From CAVVJA01 sp963801715 (GTDB lineage: Bacteria > Actinomycetota > Actinomycetes > Mycobacteriales > Jatrophihabitantaceae): a stretch of DNA of 64,000 nucleotides. The position numbers and the translations under genes were made by a program. Positions within the stretch are counted from its first letter, which is position 1. The number at the start of each line of letters is the position of its first letter. Shown here piece after piece: positions 44,366 through 53,943 of the stretch. The notes beneath the pieces are model-generated. The model was not told the origin of the DNA, did not search any database, and saw nothing but the letters and a program-made list of their open reading frames with translations. The stretch covers positions 62,001 to 126,000 of the forward strand of contig CAWDGB010000014.1 of NCBI GenBank assembly GCA_963801715.1, read 5' to 3'.

Positions 44366-45268
44366 ATGGTGTCCCGAGCGGGCTCGGACCCGCGCCGCCC
44401 GGTAGGACGGCTGCTCACCGCGATGGTCACGCCCTTCGACCGCAACCGGGCGCTCGACCTCGCTGCTGCCGCCGACCTGGCCGAATATCTGGTAACCGAG
44501 CAGCGCAACGACGCGTTGGTGATCAACGGCACGACGGGCGAGGCGCCCACGACGTCGGATGCCGAGAAGGCGGACGTCGTCCGAGCCGTGGTCGACGCGG
44601 TTGACGGGCGGGCTCTTGTCGTCGCCGGCGTCGGAACCTTCGACACGACGCACACGATCCAGCTGGCCGATCAGGCCGCCAAGGCCGGCGCCGACGCACT
44701 CCTTGTCGTGACGCCGTACTACTCGAAGCCGCCGCAGGCAGGGTTGCTAGCGCACTTCCGAGCGGTTGCCGATGCGAGCGAATTGCCCGTCGTCCTGTAT
44801 GACATTCCGGGCCGCACCGGCACACCGATCCAGCCCGAGACGATGATCGCCTTGGCCGCACACGAGCGCATCGTGGCGGTCAAGGACGCCAAGGGTGACT
44901 TGACCGCGAGTGGCCGGGTGATGGCTGAAACGGATCTCGCCTACTACTCGGGCGACGACGCGATCACGCTCCCGTTGCTCAGCATCGGCGGGGTGGGTGT
45001 CATCGGCACATCCACGCACTTCAGCGGCGCTGGAACGAAGGCGATGATCGAGGCGTATGAGAGCGGCGATATCGCCGAGGCGAGACGACTGCACCGAGCG
45101 CTGCTGCCTATTTACACCGGGATCTTCCGCACCCAGGGCACCATCCTGGTCAAGGCCGGGCTGGCCTTGCGGGGGCGACCGGTCGGTCTGGTCAGGCCCC
45201 CCCTCGTCGATGCGACGGAACGCGAGATCGCGCAACTCGGCGAGGACCTCGCCGCGGCGGGGCTTTAG
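44366..45268 (+). CDS. dapA: 4-hydroxy-tetrahydrodipicolinate synthase
   Basis: A 300-residue DapA condensing pyruvate with aspartate semialdehyde. TTGEAPT (pyruvate-binding), VTPYYSKPPQAG with the catalytic Tyr, VLYDIPGRTG and the Schiff-base Lys in VAVKDAKGDL are visible. ATG start at 44366. In most actinobacteria a ribonuclease J gene follows; here ftsK comes next. Confidence 0.96.
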   Translation: MVSRAGSDPRRPVGRLLTAMVTPFDRNRALDLAAAADLAEYLVTEQRNDALVINGTTGEAPTTSDAEKADVVRAVVDAVDGRALVVAGVGTFDTTHTIQLADQAAKAGADALLVVTPYYSKPPQAGLLAHFRAVADASELPVVLYDIPGRTGTPIQPETMIALAAHERIVAVKDAKGDLTASGRVMAETDLAYYSGDDAITLPLLSIGGVGVIGTSTHFSGAGTKAMIEAYESGDIAEARRLHRALLPIYTGIFRTQGTILVKAGLALRGRPVGLVRPPLVDATEREIAQLGEDLAAAGL

Positions 45269-45402
45269 CGCAGGCGCCGAACCGCGGTCGACGGCAGACC
45301 GCGTCCCGGTCCGGAAACCGGAGGTGGTCGGAAGCCCATCCTGGTCGCCGACACCGCCGCAAGCTCCCCGGTCACCGTCGAGTTCAGCGTTAGGGTTGCC
45401 CG

Positions 45403-47835
45403 GTGGCAGCGTCCGGAACTCGATCCCGCCAACGGTCGGGCCGCACTGGCGATGCGCCTCGGCGTCGATCGTCGGCTCCGGCCGGACCGCCCCGCTCACT
45501 CGCGATCGGCGGCGTGCTGCTTCTGTGGCGCACCGCGGCCCGCGGGGTTGGCGCCGCGGCTCGCGCGATTGGACGGAACGCGGCCTCGGCCCGCGAGCTG
45601 GATGCCGCGCACCGGCGAGACGGTGCCGCGCTCGGCATCATCGCGCTGGGCTTGGTGAGCTCTATCGCGGTCTGGTTCCACGCCGCGGGACCGGTCGGAG
45701 TCGGGCTGACCGAGTTGCTGCGGCTGTTCGTGGGCAATGGCGCGCTCGCGTTGCCCGTCGCTTTCTTCCTACTCGGCATCCACATGCTTCGGCAGGTGCC
45801 GATCCCCGGGCAGAGGGGCCGGCTGCTTGTCGGCACGGTGACGCTGAGTGCTGCCGTCCTCGGCCTGCTCCACCTGTGGTCTGACTCGCCGACGTCCCGG
45901 TCCGGACGCTCGGTCTCGGGCGGCCTGATCGGAGCAGGGGTCGCGACCCCCGTGGAGCGCGGTTTGTCCGCTGTCGTCGCCGTTCCGTTGCTGTTCTTGC
46001 TCGGCGGCTTCGGCATCCTGGTGCTGACGGCGACCCCGCTCGCTCAGCTGGTCCACCAGGCGTGGGCACTGACCCGGTGGCGACCGAAGTCGCGGTCGCG
46101 CGGAACGGCCAATCGCGGCGCGGTCCTCGGTGTCGACGATGCGGGCACCGGCCCGATTCCCGTCGTCGCAGTCGGGCCGGATCCTTCCGAGACCTCACCG
46201 GAGCCCAGCCATCCGGTGCGCGCGCGTCGGTCCCGGCCGAGCCGGTCGGCGACCGAGCCCGAGCAGCATCCGATCAGCCGTCCGATCCAGTTGGAGCTCA
46301 GTGGCGGCGCAGGCATGTATACCTTGCCGTCCCTCAAGGAACTGCGTACCGGCCAGCCCCACCTGCAACACACGCAGGCGAACGACGAGGTCATCGCGGC
46401 TGTCCAGCAGGTGTTCGCCGAGTTCGCCGTCGACTGCGCCGTCACTGGGTTCAGTCGCGGCCCGACCGTGACTCGATACGAGGTGACCTTGGGAGCCGGG
46501 GTCAAGGTCGAGCGCATCACCCAGCTCACCCGGAACATCGCGTACGCCGTGAAGAGTCCAGACGTTCGCATCATCAGCCCGATCCCGGGCAAGAGCGCGG
46601 TAGGCGTCGAGATCCCCAACGCCGATCCTGAGGTCGTCATGCTCGGGGACGTGCTCCGGGCGACCGTCGCGCAGCGTGATCAGCACCCGATGCTCGTCGC
46701 TTTGGGCAAGGACGTCGAGGGTGGCTTCGTCGTCGCCAACCTGACTCGGATGCCGCACTTGCTGGTCGCGGGCGCAACCGGTGCCGGCAAGTCGAGCTGC
46801 ATCAACTCGCTGATCCTGTCGGTCCTCACCCGAGCGACGCCGGACCAGGTTCGGATGGTGCTCATCGACCCCAAGCGGGTGGAGTTCGCGGCCTATCAAG
46901 GCGTTCCGCACCTCGTCACTCAGGTGATCACCAACCCGAAGAAGGCGGCCGACGCGCTGGGCTGGGTCGTTCGCGAAATGGACTTGCGCTACGAGGACAT
47001 GGAATCGTCCGGGGTCCGGCACATCGACGACTTCAACCGCAAGGTGCGGGCCGGTGAAGTGGTGACGCCGCCGGGGTCGGAGCGTGTGTATACGACCTAT
47101 CCGTACCTGCTCGTCATTATCGACGAGCTGGCCGATCTCATGATGATCGCCCCGCGGGACGTCGAGGACGCCGTAGTCCGAATAACCCAGCTCGCGCGGG
47201 CGGCCGGGATCCACCTCGTGATCGCCACCCAGCGGCCCTCGGTCGACGTCGTCACCGGTCTGATCAAGGCCAATGTGCCCTCCCGGCTGGGCTTCAAGAC
47301 CTCGTCGCTGGCTGACTCGCGGGTAATCCTCGACCAGCCGGGCGCGGAGAAGCTGCTCGGCAAGGGCGACGGCCTGTTCTTGCCGATGGGCGCATCGAAA
47401 CCCGCGCGCATCCAGGGCGCGTTCGTGACCGACCCGGAAATCCGGGCGATCGTCGAACACTGTAAACAGCAGCTGGCACCCAGTTATCGCGACGACGTTA
47501 CGGTCGGACAGGCGGCCAAGAAGGAGATCGACGAAGACATCGGAGCCGACCTCGAGTTGCTGCTGGCGGCGGTCGAACTCGTGGTGTCGACGCAGTTCGG
47601 CTCGACGTCGATGTTGCAGCGCAAACTGCGAGTCGGGTTTGCCAAGGCCGGCCGGCTCATGGACCTGATGGAGTCTCGAGGCATCGTCGGGCCGTCGGAA
47701 GGGTCCAAGGCACGGGACGTCCTCGTCAAACCCGACGAGTTGGCCGGTTTGATATATGCGTTGCGCAACGGAGGATCCGCAGACGACCTCATCGCCGCGA
47801 ACGGCGACGAGGTCGAGCGGGTCGAGCCGGCATAG
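45403..47835 (+). CDS. ftsK: DNA translocase FtsK
   Basis: An 810-residue FtsK/SpoIIIE-type translocase. About four N-terminal transmembrane helices anchor it, followed by a linker. The motor has Walker A GATGAGKSS (about residue 457), Walker B LLVIIDELADLMM and IHLVIATQRPSVDVVTGLIKANVPSR. The C-terminal gamma domain (QRKLRVGFAKAGRLMDLMESRGIVGP) recognises KOPS-like sequences. It pumps DNA during division and chromosome resolution. GTG start at 45403. Confidence 0.96.
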   Translation: MAASGTRSRQRSGRTGDAPRRRSSAPAGPPRSLAIGGVLLLWRTAARGVGAAARAIGRNAASARELDAAHRRDGAALGIIALGLVSSIAVWFHAAGPVGVGLTELLRLFVGNGALALPVAFFLLGIHMLRQVPIPGQRGRLLVGTVTLSAAVLGLLHLWSDSPTSRSGRSVSGGLIGAGVATPVERGLSAVVAVPLLFLLGGFGILVLTATPLAQLVHQAWALTRWRPKSRSRGTANRGAVLGVDDAGTGPIPVVAVGPDPSETSPEPSHPVRARRSRPSRSATEPEQHPISRPIQLELSGGAGMYTLPSLKELRTGQPHLQHTQANDEVIAAVQQVFAEFAVDCAVTGFSRGPTVTRYEVTLGAGVKVERITQLTRNIAYAVKSPDVRIISPIPGKSAVGVEIPNADPEVVMLGDVLRATVAQRDQHPMLVALGKDVEGGFVVANLTRMPHLLVAGATGAGKSSCINSLILSVLTRATPDQVRMVLIDPKRVEFAAYQGVPHLVTQVITNPKKAADALGWVVREMDLRYEDMESSGVRHIDDFNRKVRAGEVVTPPGSERVYTTYPYLLVIIDELADLMMIAPRDVEDAVVRITQLARAAGIHLVIATQRPSVDVVTGLIKANVPSRLGFKTSSLADSRVILDQPGAEKLLGKGDGLFLPMGASKPARIQGAFVTDPEIRAIVEHCKQQLAPSYRDDVTVGQAAKKEIDEDIGADLELLLAAVELVVSTQFGSTSMLQRKLRVGFAKAGRLMDLMESRGIVGPSEGSKARDVLVKPDELAGLIYALRNGGSADDLIAANGDEVERVEPA

Positions 47836-47838
47836 CCC

Positions 47839-48000
47839 TCAGCTGGGACAGTGCCGAGGGGCGTACCAGGCGCGGTGCCAAGTCAGCGCCGCGCGCAGAT
47901 GGTTACGGTGCCGCCCGAGGTACCGGCCGGCACGCTTTGAAGCGGAGCCGTACCACCCGAGGACCCGGCCGGAAGTGCGGGCCTCGCTCGCTGCGCTCAT
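47839..48000 (-). CDS. small basic hypothetical protein
   Basis: A 53-residue Arg/His/Trp-rich peptide (RVLGWYGSASKRAGRYLGRHRNHLRAAL, then TWHRAWYAPR). It was found because a near-perfect ribosome site (GGAGGTGA) sits six bases before the ATG at 48000, and the codon pattern fits. It converges with ftsK, three bases from its stop. No hydrophobic segment and no family I recognise. Could be a small DNA- or RNA-binding protein. Confidence 0.55.
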   Translation of the reverse strand: MSAASEARTSGRVLGWYGSASKRAGRYLGRHRNHLRAALTWHRAWYAPRHCPS

Positions 48001-48116
48001 CGTGCTCACCTCCAGTCGGGGCGAACGGTAACGGGTGTGGCGGATGTGATCGATGAGGCGCGCGGGGCCACTGGTACCTGTTGGGTAACGACGCCGAATG
48101 AGAGGAGAGTGATCGC

Positions 48117-49505
48117 GTGCCCCTCGACCCCAGTGACTACGCCAGCGCCCTGGATCGGGCGGCGTCGCATGCTCGTTCCTGGCTCGGCACGTTGCCCGAT
48201 CGGCCGGTGCCGTTTCAGGCTGACGCCGAGGCGATACGCGCCCGCCTGGGGGAGTCGCTCCCGGAAGATCCGGCCGACCCGGCTGAGGTGGTGGACACGC
48301 TCGCGGGTGCCGTCGAGCCCGGGCTGCTCGCCAGCCCGTCCGGCCGCTTCTACGGCTGGGTGATCGGCGGCACGCTCCCGGCGGCACTTGCCGCGGACTG
48401 GTTGACCAGCGCCTGGGATCAAAACACCGGCATGCGCATTGCGACGCCGGGTACAGCCGCCGTCGAGGAGGTGGCCGGAGTCTGGCTGCTCGACCTGCTG
48501 GGCCTGCCTGCGGGCAGCGATGTCGGCTTCACAACGGGTGCGACGATGGCAAATTTCACCGGACTCGCTGCCGCCCGGCACCACCTGTTGGACCGAGTCG
48601 GATGGGATGACCTGATCCGCGGCCTGACCGGCGCGCCGCGCATCCGAGTGCTGGCCGGAGCGGAACGGCACGAATCGCTCGTGATGGCGCTGCGCTATCT
48701 CGGTCTCGGCGCGCCCTCGGTCGTCCCGGTGGACGAGCAGGGCCGGGTCCGGGTGGCGGAGATGCGATCTCGGCTTGCCGACGATGACGGGCCCACGATC
48801 GTCTGCCTGCAGGCGGGCAACCTGCATTCCGGGGCATTCGATGCGATCGCGGAGATTGCCGCGATCGCCCACCAGCATGCGGCCTGGGTACATGTCGACG
48901 GAGCGTTCGGGCTATGGGCAGCCGCCTCGCCGCGGATGCGGGCTCTCGTGCCCGGCCTCGAGACCGCCGATTCCTGGGCGACGGATGCCCACAAGACGCT
49001 CAACGTGCCCTACGACTGCGGCGTCTCGGTCGTGGCCCAGCCCGATGCAGTGCGGGCGGCGATGGGAGTCCGAGGGGCCTACCTGATGCATCATGCGACG
49101 GAGCCCGACCCGTTCGACGTGGTGCCGGAACTGTCCCGCCGGGCCCGGGGCGTGCCGGTCTGGGCCGCGTTGCGGTCGCTTGGCCGGTCCGGGGTTGCCG
49201 CGCTTGTCGATCGGCTCGTCGGGAACGCCCAGGCGCTCGCTGCTGGCATCAGCCAGATCGATACCGCCGAGGTGCTCAATGATGTCGTCTACACCCAGGT
49301 CTGCGTGTCATTCGGTGATGACTCCCGAACCGAAGCCGTGGCCCGAGAGCTGATCGCGGATGGCACTGTGTGGATGTCCGGCTCCCGATGGCGAGACCGC
49401 GCAGTGCTCCGCATCTCGGTCAGCAACTGGTCGACGGACGACCATGATGTCGAGACATCGCTCGATGCCGTGCGCCGCGCGGTCGCAGCCGTCGGTCACA
49501 AATAG
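48117..49505 (+). CDS. PLP-dependent decarboxylase (group II amino acid decarboxylase family)
   Basis: A 462-residue fold-type I PLP enzyme. GFTTGATMANFTGLAAARH positions the phosphate, HVDGAFGLWAAASP carries the PLP-contacting Asp, and SWATDAHKTLNVPYDCG contains the Schiff-base Lys. It resembles aromatic-L-amino-acid or glutamate decarboxylase-like proteins; the substrate is not predictable. GTG after GAGGAGAG. Its 3' end overlaps the convergent acetyltransferase by ten bases. Confidence 0.9.
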   Translation: MPLDPSDYASALDRAASHARSWLGTLPDRPVPFQADAEAIRARLGESLPEDPADPAEVVDTLAGAVEPGLLASPSGRFYGWVIGGTLPAALAADWLTSAWDQNTGMRIATPGTAAVEEVAGVWLLDLLGLPAGSDVGFTTGATMANFTGLAAARHHLLDRVGWDDLIRGLTGAPRIRVLAGAERHESLVMALRYLGLGAPSVVPVDEQGRVRVAEMRSRLADDDGPTIVCLQAGNLHSGAFDAIAEIAAIAHQHAAWVHVDGAFGLWAAASPRMRALVPGLETADSWATDAHKTLNVPYDCGVSVVAQPDAVRAAMGVRGAYLMHHATEPDPFDVVPELSRRARGVPVWAALRSLGRSGVAALVDRLVGNAQALAAGISQIDTAEVLNDVVYTQVCVSFGDDSRTEAVARELIADGTVWMSGSRWRDRAVLRISVSNWSTDDHDVETSLDAVRRAVAAVGHK

Positions 49506-50017
49506 CGGATCATCCGCGTGTTGCCGAGCGTGTTCGGCTTGACGAATTCGAGGCCCAGGAACTCGGCGATGCCCGGGTCGTAGGAGCGTCGCAGCGCGTC
49601 GTAGGTGTCCGGATCGATTGGCGTTTCTTCAATCTCGGTGAAGCCGTGCCGGGCGAAAAACCCAGTGTGGAACGTCAACGCAAACAGGCGAGCGAGCCCA
49701 AGATCCCGCGCGGTCGCCGTCAAATCGTCCATCAGCCGGTCGCCGTAGCCGTGCCCCCGGTGGTCCGGGTGGACCGCCAACGTGCGAATCTCGCCCAAGT
49801 CAGCCCACAAGACGTGCAAAGCGCCGCAGCCGATCACCACGCCACCTCGCTCGGCTACCCGGAAGTCAGGCACGTCCTCGTAGAGGGCGACAAGCTCCTT
49901 GGCCAGCAACTTACGTCCAGAACCCGCGTAGATATCGACGAGGGACTTGATCGCCGGCACATCGGGCGTGCGCGCGCGGCGCACTGTAACGATGTCCTCG
50001 CAAGTCACGGCGGGCAC
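49496..50017 (-). CDS. amino-acid N-acetyltransferase (actinobacterial ArgA-type GNAT)
   Basis: A GNAT of about 173 residues resembling the mycobacterial N-acetylglutamate synthase: VRRARTPDVPAIKSLVDIYAGSGRKLLAKELVALYEDVPDFRVAE, IRTLAVHPDHRGHGYGDRLM and LFALTFHTGFFARHGF. It makes N-acetylglutamate for arginine synthesis in relatives. Several starts are possible (GTG 50017 chosen; codons further upstream would overlap rimO). Divergent from rimO, as in mycobacteria. Confidence 0.85.
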   Translation of the reverse strand: MPAVTCEDIVTVRRARTPDVPAIKSLVDIYAGSGRKLLAKELVALYEDVPDFRVAERGGVVIGCGALHVLWADLGEIRTLAVHPDHRGHGYGDRLMDDLTATARDLGLARLFALTFHTGFFARHGFTEIEETPIDPDTYDALRRSYDPGIAEFLGLEFVKPNTLGNTRMIRYL

Positions 50018-50070
50018 GTTATCGGGCGCGAGGAAGGAGAGGGGACCCCAACCACGGGTACCCTGCGAAC

Positions 50071-51483
50071 GTGCCACCAACCGCGGCTGCGTCGCCCTCC
50101 GCTGCGCTCGTCACGCTCGGTTGCGCGCGCAACGAGGTCGACTCGGAGGAGCTCGCCGGCCAGCTCCGCGCCGAAGGGTGGCGGGTCACCAGTGACGATA
50201 GCGACGTCGACGTTGTCGTGGTGAACACGTGTGGTTTCGTGGCATCGGCGAAGAAGGACTCGATTGATGCCCTGCTGGGGGCGACGGAGGTAGGTCGCCC
50301 CGTGGTCGCGGTCGGCTGCCTGGCCGATCGTTACGGCCGCACGCTCGCGGACTCGCTCCCTGAGGTGTCCGCGGTGCTCGGCTTCGATGCTTATTCCGAC
50401 ATCGCCAATCGGCTGCAGGACGTCATCGCGGGCCGACCCGTCGCCTCGCACCAGCCGGTCGACCGGCGCCGGCTATTGCCCGTCTCCCCGGTACATCGAC
50501 CCGCGGTCGCGGCCGAGATTGGGTTCCGCGGGCACGGCTGGGTGCCACGCGCCCGGCAACGACTTGACGCGTCACCCGTGGCATACCTGAAGCTGGCCTC
50601 CGGGTGCGACCGGCGTTGCGCGTTCTGCGCGATTCCCTCCTTCCGTGGCTCGTTCGTGTCCCGACCCGCTGACGACGTACTTGCCGAGGGGCGGTGGCTC
50701 GCCGGCACGGGCGCTCAGGAACTCGTGCTGGTCAGCGAGAACTCGACGTCCTACGGCAAGGATCTCGGCAACCCGCGTGCGCTCGAAGCGTTGCTGCCAG
50801 AGCTGGCGGCGATCGACGGCATCGAACGGGTCCGGGTGACCTACCTGCAGCCAGCCGAACTCCGCCCGAGTCTCATCGAGACGATCGCCACAACTTTCGG
50901 CGTGGCGCCGTACTTCGATCTGTCGTTCCAGCACGCCAGCCGGCTCGTGCTGCGCCGAATGCGGCGCTTCGGCGGAGCCGCGGACTTCCTCGACCTGCTT
51001 GGGCACATCCGCGAGCTCGCGCCACGCGCGGGTGTGCGCAGCAACGTGATCGTTGGCTTTCCAGGTGAGACCGACGCCGACGTCGAGGAGCTCGAGCGAT
51101 TCCTGACCGCCGCCCAGCTCGATGTCGTTGGCGTGTTCGGTTACTCCGACGAGGACGGCACCGAAGCCGCGCAGATGCCGGGCAAGCTCGACGAGCAGAC
51201 GATCGCCAAGCGGGTTGCCCGGATCCAAGATCTGGCCGACGAGCTCGTCACCCAGCGGGCCGAGGACCGGATCGGCGAGGCAGTTCGCGTTCTCGTCGAC
51301 GCCGTGGCCGCTTCCGGCGAGCTAGTCGGCACCGCCGCGCACCAGGCCCCGGACGTCGACGCAACCACTCGGGTTCTCGACGCGCCCCGCGGCGTGCGCC
51401 GAGGCGACACCGTCGTCGCCCGGATCGTCGCCAGCGAGGGAGCCGATCTGGTGGCTCGCGCCGGTCCAGAGGACGAGTCGTGA
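50071..51483 (+). CDS. rimO: ribosomal protein S12 methylthiotransferase RimO
   Basis: A 470-residue radical SAM methylthiotransferase. The N-terminal UPF0004 domain has the three auxiliary-cluster cysteines (TLGCARNEVDSE, NTCGF, AVGCLADRYG), the radical SAM domain has CDRRCAFCAIPSF, and a C-terminal TRAM domain follows. It methylthiolates Asp of ribosomal protein S12. GTG start; stop overlaps pgsA (GTGA). Confidence 0.95.
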   Translation: MPPTAAASPSAALVTLGCARNEVDSEELAGQLRAEGWRVTSDDSDVDVVVVNTCGFVASAKKDSIDALLGATEVGRPVVAVGCLADRYGRTLADSLPEVSAVLGFDAYSDIANRLQDVIAGRPVASHQPVDRRRLLPVSPVHRPAVAAEIGFRGHGWVPRARQRLDASPVAYLKLASGCDRRCAFCAIPSFRGSFVSRPADDVLAEGRWLAGTGAQELVLVSENSTSYGKDLGNPRALEALLPELAAIDGIERVRVTYLQPAELRPSLIETIATTFGVAPYFDLSFQHASRLVLRRMRRFGGAADFLDLLGHIRELAPRAGVRSNVIVGFPGETDADVEELERFLTAAQLDVVGVFGYSDEDGTEAAQMPGKLDEQTIAKRVARIQDLADELVTQRAEDRIGEAVRVLVDAVAASGELVGTAAHQAPDVDATTRVLDAPRGVRRGDTVVARIVASEGADLVARAGPEDES

Positions 51484-52079
51484 CAGTCCGTCCGACCGCG
51501 GCCGACCGGCTGGTCGATCTGCCGCGTCGCGTGTCGGCCTGGAACGTCGCCAACGGGCTAACCACGGTGCGCATCCTCTTGATTCCGGTGTTCGTCCTGG
51601 TCTTGTTCCACGGCGACGGGCATCAGCCCGGATGGCGCGTCCTGGCAACGGTCGTCTTCGCGATCGCGTCCATTACCGACCGGTTCGACGGCGAAATCGC
51701 CCGCCGGCGCGGCATCGTCACCGAATTCGGCAAGCTGGCCGACCCGATTGCAGACAAGGCGCTGGTCGGAGCGGCGTTGATCGGATTGTCGATCCTCGGC
51801 GATTTGCCGTGGTGGATCACTGTGGTGATGCTCGGCCGCGAAGCCGGCGTGACCGCGCTGCGGTTCTGGGTCATCCGGCACGGCGTCATACCGGCCAGCC
51901 GTGGCGGCAAGGTCAAGACAATGCTGCAGACCGTGGCCATCGGCTTGTACCTGCTGCCCTTGTCCGGCTGGCTCCATGTCCTCGCCGAGATCGTCATGCT
52001 CGCTGCGGTCGTGCTGGCCTTGGTCACCGGCATCGATTACGTCGGTCGCGCCCTCAAGCTGCGTCGTGCCCGGGCCTGA
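51480..52079 (+). CDS. pgsA: CDP-diacylglycerol-glycerol-3-phosphate 3-phosphatidyltransferase
   Basis: A 199-residue CDP-alcohol phosphatidyltransferase making phosphatidylglycerol phosphate. The family motif reads DGEIARRRGIVTEFGKLADPIAD. About six transmembrane segments. Conserved rimO-pgsA-cinA order; the GTG overlaps the rimO stop by GTGA. Confidence 0.94.
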   Translation: MTVRPTAADRLVDLPRRVSAWNVANGLTTVRILLIPVFVLVLFHGDGHQPGWRVLATVVFAIASITDRFDGEIARRRGIVTEFGKLADPIADKALVGAALIGLSILGDLPWWITVVMLGREAGVTALRFWVIRHGVIPASRGGKVKTMLQTVAIGLYLLPLSGWLHVLAEIVMLAAVVLALVTGIDYVGRALKLRRARA

Positions 52080-52569
52080 GACGGATCTCGCCCAGCTTCA
52101 TGCGGATCTGCGCGAGCTCGGCGCTACGGTCGCGATTGCCGAATCACTCACCGGTGGCTTGTTGTGCGCCGAGCTGACGCGAACGCCGGGCGCCAGCAGC
52201 ACAGTGCGCGGCGGGATCGTCGTTTACGCGACCGAGCTGAAGACGACGCTCGTCGGAGTGCCCGCCGACCTGATCGTGGCTCGCGGTCCGGTCGACCGGG
52301 ACGTCGCCCTGGCGCTCGGCCGCGGTGTCCGCGCGCGGCTGGGAGCGACTTACGGCCTCGGTGTGACGGGGGTGGCGGGTCCGGAACCACAGGGCGGACG
52401 ACCGGTCGGAACCGTGTTTCTCGCATTGGTCGGGCCGAACGGCGAGACGGTCGCCGAACGGTGGTTCCACGGTGATCGGGCGTCGATCCGTGCCGCGACT
52501 GTCGCGGACGCCGTGGACCTGCTGAGCCGGGAATGCCGGGAGGCGATTACAGCGTTACGTTCGCTGTGA
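52066..52569 (+). CDS. CinA C-terminal domain amidohydrolase (PncC-like)
   Basis: A 167-residue single CinA_C domain: VAIAESLTGGLLCAELTRTPGASSTVRGGIVVYATELKTTLVGV and GVTGVAGPEPQGGRPVGTVFLAL are diagnostic. The family has nicotinamide-mononucleotide deamidase activity; the N-terminal CinA domain is absent, as usual in actinobacteria. GTG 52066 overlaps the pgsA stop by 14 bases. Confidence 0.92.
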   Translation: MPGPETDLAQLHADLRELGATVAIAESLTGGLLCAELTRTPGASSTVRGGIVVYATELKTTLVGVPADLIVARGPVDRDVALALGRGVRARLGATYGLGVTGVAGPEPQGGRPVGTVFLALVGPNGETVAERWFHGDRASIRAATVADAVDLLSRECREAITALRSL

Positions 52570-52675
52570 GCAAACGTGTGGGCGAGCCGGTAATGCGGTT
52601 CCAGCGCTCGCGTACGGTGGAGCAATCTCCCGGCGCAATCGCGTCAGGACAAGCCCGTGAGGGGGGTTTCGCATC

Positions 52676-53017
52676 ATGACCGTGCTACGCAAGGTGGTCG
52701 GCGAGACGCTGCGCGGGCTGCGGCTGCGCCAACGCAGGACGTTGCGTGAGGTGTCCTCGAGCGCGCGGGTGAGCCTGGGATACCTCTCGGAGGTTGAGCG
52801 CGGGCAGAAGGAACCGTCGTCGGAGTTGCTGGCGGCGATCTGCACAGCCCTCGATGTCGAGCTGTCCGAGCTGTTCCGCGAAGTGACCGACACGCTGCGC
52901 CGCGAGGAGAAGCTCGCCGGCAGCGTCGCCGGCTCTGCTTCTCGCGTTCCGGCTGCGCCTGGGCCCGAGTCGAATGACTCGCCGCAGATGCGGGCGCTGC
53001 CAACCGTCGCCGCCTAG
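52676..53017 (+). CDS. HTH-type regulator, ClgR-like
   Basis: A 113-residue Xre/Cro helix-turn-helix protein: LRGLRLRQRRTLREVSSSARVSLGYLSEVERGQKEPSSELLAAICTALDVELSELFREV. Together with its position after cinA and before pspA this matches ClgR/PspC-type regulators, which control clp protease and pspA genes in actinobacteria. ATG after a GAGGGGGG ribosome site. Confidence 0.9.
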   Translation: MTVLRKVVGETLRGLRLRQRRTLREVSSSARVSLGYLSEVERGQKEPSSELLAAICTALDVELSELFREVTDTLRREEKLAGSVAGSASRVPAAPGPESNDSPQMRALPTVAA

Positions 53018-53181
53018 CCAAGTCGCCGCCTAGCCAAGCAGTCCAGTCCCGAGCCAGGCCAGGCACTTGCTGGCCAACGCACGCATTCCCGAGCGGGCCC
53101 GCGCGTCGTCACGATTCGATCATTGGCGCGCGATACGGTCCGGGCCATGATTCAGCCGTCATCGTGCGGCACGGGGCCACA

Positions 53182-53829
53182 ATGAGCTCCGATCTACTTC
53201 GGGACGTGTTGTTCCGCCCGACCGCGCGGCCAGCTGAAGTGGCTTCCGCGGCCCCGGTTCGGACTGCTGGTACCCGGACTCGCGCTGGGAACGCCATGAG
53301 CCGGAGTCGCGCTGCCCTACTGGCCGGGGCGCGGCGAGCAGTCGAGGTCAGCGGCACGAAGATCTCGATGTCTCAGGTCGCTACGGCCGCGGGAGTCGCC
53401 AAGGCGACGCTGTATAACCACTTCCGGACTCGGGATGCGGTGTTGGCCGCCTTGCTCGACCACGAGGTCGACGAGCTGCTCCGCCATGCTGCCGGCCGTC
53501 CCCTGGACGAGGCCCTCCGCCTGACCGCGGACGGGTTGTCGCAGCACCCGGTACTTCTGGCGCTGGCCCGGCGGGAACCGGCCACGGTTGTCCGCCTGGC
53601 GCGCATCGACAACGCAGCCCCGAACTGGCATCGAGTGCGAGGCACGGTCGAGCAACTACTCACCGTGTCTAATCGTGGCGGCGCGGATACGGTGTTGCGC
53701 TGGTTGTCCTCGTTGCTGGTGACTCCGGGAACAGAGGCGAGCATTGCCGCCGACGTCGCGGTCCTCATGGCCGGACTGCCGTCTGCGCAAGCAGCCGTCG
53801 ATCCGTTCCAGGCGCTGCTTTCCCGCTAA
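53182..53829 (+). CDS. TetR-family transcriptional regulator
   Basis: A 215-residue regulator. The helix-turn-helix is MSQVATAAGVAKATLYNHFRTRDAVLAALLDHEVDELL, preceded by an N-terminal extension of about 35 residues. The C-terminal ligand domain is unspecific. ATG 53182 is preferred; GTG 53164 would add six residues. It stands between the ClgR-like gene and pspA; target genes are unknown. Confidence 0.85.
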   Translation: MSSDLLRDVLFRPTARPAEVASAAPVRTAGTRTRAGNAMSRSRAALLAGARRAVEVSGTKISMSQVATAAGVAKATLYNHFRTRDAVLAALLDHEVDELLRHAAGRPLDEALRLTADGLSQHPVLLALARREPATVVRLARIDNAAPNWHRVRGTVEQLLTVSNRGGADTVLRWLSSLLVTPGTEASIAADVAVLMAGLPSAQAAVDPFQALLSR

Positions 53830-53943
53830 CCCCCCCGACTGGACGACGGCCGAACCTGCGGCCAGGCGGGCTGACGTGACACGATAGAAGAAGGAGGCGC
53901 CCGCGGCGCCCGCTCGAATACGTGGACACGTGGAGGCGTTCAG

